From assembly GCF_000426245.1 (NCBI RefSeq), contig NZ_AUEZ01000042.1, positions 1 to 64,000 on the forward strand: 64,000 bases of DNA. Reading direction: 5' to 3'. A program made the position numbers and the translations under genes. The DNA is from Bradyrhizobium sp. Ai1a-2. Lineage in GTDB: Bacteria > Pseudomonadota > Alphaproteobacteria > Rhizobiales > Xanthobacteraceae. Shown here piece after piece: positions 61,405-64,000 of this stretch. The notes below the pieces were generated by a model. The model ran no database searches, was not told the origin of the DNA, and worked only from the letters and a program-made list of their open reading frames with translations. Numbering within the stretch: the first letter of the stretch is position 1; every line of letters starts with the position of its first letter.

Positions 61405-62777
61405 ACATGCGCGGCTTTGCCAGCCAACCTCTGAGCCTGCCCGGCACGGCCTCGCACGCGCCGTCCAGCGCGCGGACGCGCGCGATGACGTTCGACACGT
61501 TTCTCGAGTGGCTGGCGACCGGGTTCCTTGCGCTGGCAGTCGTCGCGATGTTCATGCTCTCGGCGGGCATGCTCACCGCCGTGAAGATCCACTATCTGAC
61601 GGCGGGCGGCAATTTCTACGAGAAGCTGCATCCGGCGACGTATTTTACGTTCCTCGCCTTTTTCCTGCTGCTGATACGCAGCCGCGGACCGATCGGCGAG
61701 ATCGACCGGATGTTCTCCCAGTCGAAGCTTCTGTTGTTCTATCTGCTCTGCTGGCTGTTCCTGCTGGTGCAGATGTTCGTACTGAAACGGCCGTTCACGG
61801 TGATCTTCGACACGTTCCTGACGCCGGTCGTGTTGTGCCTTGCGATCTGGCAGCTATCGCCGTCGCAACGACGGCCGCTGGTCTGGGCGACCCATGTCAC
61901 GATTCTGATCAATATCGTGGTCGGTTACTATGAGTATTTCTCAGGTCACCGCCTGATTCCGCTGACAATGGGCGACATCGTCGTCCTTGGCGAATGGCGC
62001 TCCTCGGCCTTTCTCGGCCATCCCCTCACGGCATCCGGCGTGGTCGCCGGCTATGTGCTGGCCTTGCTGCTGCGGCCGGCGCTCTGCCCTCCGATTATGA
62101 TACGTGTGCCGCTGATCGCCTTCAGCCTGGCCTCACTGATGGCGTTCGGCGGCCGGACCGCGCTGGTGACCGTGCTGGCCGTGATGGGACTGCTTGTCGG
62201 GATCGAGATGCTGCAAATGCTGCGGGGCAAGCGCATCCCGCTCTTGGCCGCGATCCTCGCCATCTGCATGCTGTTTGTCGCGGGCGCAGTTGTGTTCGCG
62301 GCGCTCGATCTTGGCATCTTCGACAAGATGCTGCTGCGCTTCTCCTCCGACAAAGGCAGCACGCTGGCGCGCTATGCCACCTTTGACCTGTTGTCGCATT
62401 TCGACTGGCAGGAATTGCTCCTTGGTCCCAACCCGGTCCGGGTGACTTCACTGCAGAGCCAGCTCGGCCTCGATTACGGCATCGAGAATTTCTGGGTCTC
62501 TTGCATCGCGCAGTTCGGCCTCATCCACAGCGTCGCGTTGACCATCGGGCTCGCATGCCTTTTCACCGAGATCATCAGGCGCGCCGACCGCGGTGTCTGG
62601 CCGATGCTGCTGCTGATGTTGACGATCGCTGCGAGTTCGGTGAGCTTCTCGTCAAAGAACATCCAGCTGGCGCAGTTCATCATCCTGATCACCGTGCTGC
62701 TGCCGCGCGACGAATATCGGCGGACAGCCCCTCCGCCTCCCGTCGTCCAGCGCCGTTACCGGCCTGTTCCCGCGTAA
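61401..62777 (+). CDS. Polysaccharide polymerase/O-antigen ligase-like membrane protein (Wzy)
   Basis: The 458-residue protein has about ten to twelve hydrophobic segments and a long periplasmic loop around residues 300-375. It has the Wzy/WaaL-type pattern ('MAFGGRTALVTVLAVMGLLVGIE' as the conserved loop region; key part GGRTALVT). In a Wzy-dependent pathway it polymerises lipid-linked repeats. It starts at GTG 61401 overlapping the wzc stop; an ATG two codons later is also possible. It ends 20 bases before the glycosyltransferase. Confidence 0.85.
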   Translation: MNMRGFASQPLSLPGTASHAPSSARTRAMTFDTFLEWLATGFLALAVVAMFMLSAGMLTAVKIHYLTAGGNFYEKLHPATYFTFLAFFLLLIRSRGPIGEIDRMFSQSKLLLFYLLCWLFLLVQMFVLKRPFTVIFDTFLTPVVLCLAIWQLSPSQRRPLVWATHVTILINIVVGYYEYFSGHRLIPLTMGDIVVLGEWRSSAFLGHPLTASGVVAGYVLALLLRPALCPPIMIRVPLIAFSLASLMAFGGRTALVTVLAVMGLLVGIEMLQMLRGKRIPLLAAILAICMLFVAGAVVFAALDLGIFDKMLLRFSSDKGSTLARYATFDLLSHFDWQELLLGPNPVRVTSLQSQLGLDYGIENFWVSCIAQFGLIHSVALTIGLACLFTEIIRRADRGVWPMLLLMLTIAASSVSFSSKNIQLAQFIILITVLLPRDEYRRTAPPPPVVQRRYRPVPA

Positions 62778-62797
62778 ATCTGGCGTCAGGACATCGT

Positions 62798-63871
62798 ATG
62801 GATATTTACGTCGACAACACCCATCTCGGACGTCACGTCACCGGGCTCGAGCGCATCACGCTCGAACTGTTCTCCGCGTCCGCGCTCGCGCCGCTCAATG
62901 TGGTGCCCGTCACCGCACGCGGCACGCGCCAGATGGTGACGACGCAGACGTTTGGCTTGCCGATGCGACTTGCGACCTCATCCGCAATGCTGCTCTGTCC
63001 CGGCTTTCCGCCCAGCCCCCTTCTGCTGCCGTTCGCCTCGCGCGTGCTGCCCTATATTCACGATGATTTTCTGCTGACGCGGCCCGCCGAACTCAATGCG
63101 CGCGCCCGCCTCTATATGGCGCGGCCCTTCAAGCTGGCGCTGCGGCACTATCCCCGCTTCCTCGCCAATTCGAACGATACGAGGCGCCGGATCGCCATCC
63201 ATACCCGATCCGATGCCGAGATCACGCTCTACCGCCCCTCCGTGCGCAACGTGTTCGGCCTGCAGTCGGAGCAACGCGCTGGCCGCGCAGCAGCGCCGCG
63301 ACCGCTGCGCCTGGTCGCGCTCGGCACCGTGGAGCCGCGCAAGAATTTCAGGGCCGCTGCCGCGCTCGTTGCGGCGCTGCGCCAAAGGGGTTTTGCCGAT
63401 GCCACGCTCGATATAGTCGGCCGGCGCGGCTGGGGCGACGACTGGCAAGCGCTGGAAGCCATGCCGGGCGTTACGCTGCACGATTACCAACCGACCGAGC
63501 GCGTCAAGGAACTGCTTGATACGGCCGATCTGTTCGTCTGCACTTCGCATGACGAAGGGCTTGGCCTGCCCCTGCTCGAGGCACAATATGCCGGACTGCC
63601 GATCGCAGCGCCCGATGCGCCGATCTTCCGCGAGGTGCTCGACGCATCCGGCATCTTCATCAATCCCGCCGAGCCGGCCGCCGCCGCGGCGCAGATCGCT
63701 GCCGCGTTGTCGATTCAGAATTGGCGGGCGCGCTACGTCGCGCTTGCCGAGCAGAATCTTGGCCGCTGGAACGGGCTCGCTCACGGCGACCGCGAAGCGG
63801 TGATCGACCTTATCTCGCGCCTTGCTGCCCGCCCCCACACTTCCGGCCAGTTCAACCCGAAGCGGATCTGA
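62798..63871 (+). CDS. Glycosyltransferase family 1/4-type (GT-B)
   Basis: The 357-residue cytoplasmic transferase has a GT-B C-terminal half with 'LVALGTVEPRKNFRAAAALV' near residue 172, 'LDIVGRRGWGDDWQALEAMP' near 205 and the Glu-rich acceptor motif 'DLFVCTSHDEGLGLPLLEAQ' near 248 (key E-x7-E: EGLGLPLLE). It probably adds one sugar of the repeat unit. The ATG at 62798 (MDIYVDNTHLG) is chosen because the much longer frame overlaps the wzy gene. Confidence 0.9.
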   Translation: MDIYVDNTHLGRHVTGLERITLELFSASALAPLNVVPVTARGTRQMVTTQTFGLPMRLATSSAMLLCPGFPPSPLLLPFASRVLPYIHDDFLLTRPAELNARARLYMARPFKLALRHYPRFLANSNDTRRRIAIHTRSDAEITLYRPSVRNVFGLQSEQRAGRAAAPRPLRLVALGTVEPRKNFRAAAALVAALRQRGFADATLDIVGRRGWGDDWQALEAMPGVTLHDYQPTERVKELLDTADLFVCTSHDEGLGLPLLEAQYAGLPIAAPDAPIFREVLDASGIFINPAEPAAAAAQIAAALSIQNWRARYVALAEQNLGRWNGLAHGDREAVIDLISRLAARPHTSGQFNPKRI

Positions 63872-63894
63872 TTTTGCACACGACCGTCAACGCG

Positions 63895-64000
63895 ATGCGG
63901 CACCTCGACAGCCTGCGGATCATTGCCGCTTGCGCCGTGGTGGTCCTGCACTATTCCGATTACTTCAAGGACCTCGCCGTCGGACGCTTCATGGTCGGCC
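63895..64000 (+). CDS. Acyltransferase family 3 protein, N-terminal part (cut by window edge)
   Basis: The frame from the ATG at 63895 begins MRHLDSLRIIAACAVVVLHY and continues to the window edge without a stop. The L-D-S-L-R-x-I-A-A start and the first hydrophobic helix are diagnostic of integral-membrane acyltransferase 3 (OafA/NodX-like) proteins, which O-acetylate polysaccharides. A TTG at 63874, two bases after the glycosyltransferase stop, would add seven residues. It is probably the polymer's O-acetyltransferase. Confidence 0.83.
   Translation, partial: MRHLDSLRIIAACAVVVLHYSDYFKDLAVGRFMVG

Overview
The window looks like chromosome from a Bradyrhizobium/Rhodopseudomonas-type alphaproteobacterium. 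The reasons are high GC, tightly overlapping operons, many ABC systems of the branched-chain amino acid type, aromatic-CoA catabolism, several families of GC-rich intergenic palindromes, and a rhizobial-type exopolysaccharide locus. No rRNA, tRNA or CRISPR was seen. The organism assignment is an inference from style and gene content.

Layout. (1) 1-258 is the N-terminal end of an IS701-family transposase cut by the window edge. (2) 369-14793 is a complete carbon-phosphorus lyase island: a leftward phnGHIJKLMN operon ending in a PPOX flavoprotein; a divergent phnF repressor; leftward phnC, phnD and two phnE transporter genes; and a rightward operon of a hexapeptide acyltransferase, a second phnM and a 2H phosphoesterase-like protein. 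Pho-box-like repeats precede all three operons, and a 13-bp inverted repeat next to phnG is the likely PhnF operator. (3) 14889-24142 holds a divergent hemC, a nicotinamidase, and an operon for an apparently uncharacterised N-heterocycle pathway: a three-subunit molybdenum hydroxylase, a barbiturase/cyanuric-acid-hydrolase-type amidohydrolase, an FAD monooxygenase, a VOC protein and an aspartate-dehydrogenase-like protein. (4) 24494-32540 has an exported M20 peptidase, a TonB siderophore receptor with a PepSY membrane protein, and an operon of exported flavin amine oxidase, cytochrome c and RidA.

(5) 32862-39350 is a LysR-flanked branched-chain-type ABC transporter operon ending in a deaminase-like gene. 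(6) 39457-50316 is an aerobic CoA-dependent anthranilate (2-aminobenzoate) catabolic region: CoA ligase, formamidase-like hydrolase, MarR regulator, solute-binding protein, cupin, flavin oxidoreductase, RidA, enoyl-CoA hydratase, SDR and 2-aminobenzoyl-CoA monooxygenase/reductase. Four of its promoters share a TTTTAT-CTTAAAACAATTT-like motif that probably binds the MarR protein.

(7) 50645-64000 is an exopolysaccharide locus: UDP-glucose dehydrogenase, FkbM methyltransferase, GDP-mannose pyrophosphorylase, initiating sugar transferase, a calcineurin-like phosphatase, Wza export protein, beta-barrel protein, Wzc co-polymerase/kinase, Wzy-like polymerase, glycosyltransferase and a truncated acyltransferase. 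Palindromic repeats sit at most convergent gene junctions and inside some operons, where they probably act as terminators or attenuators.
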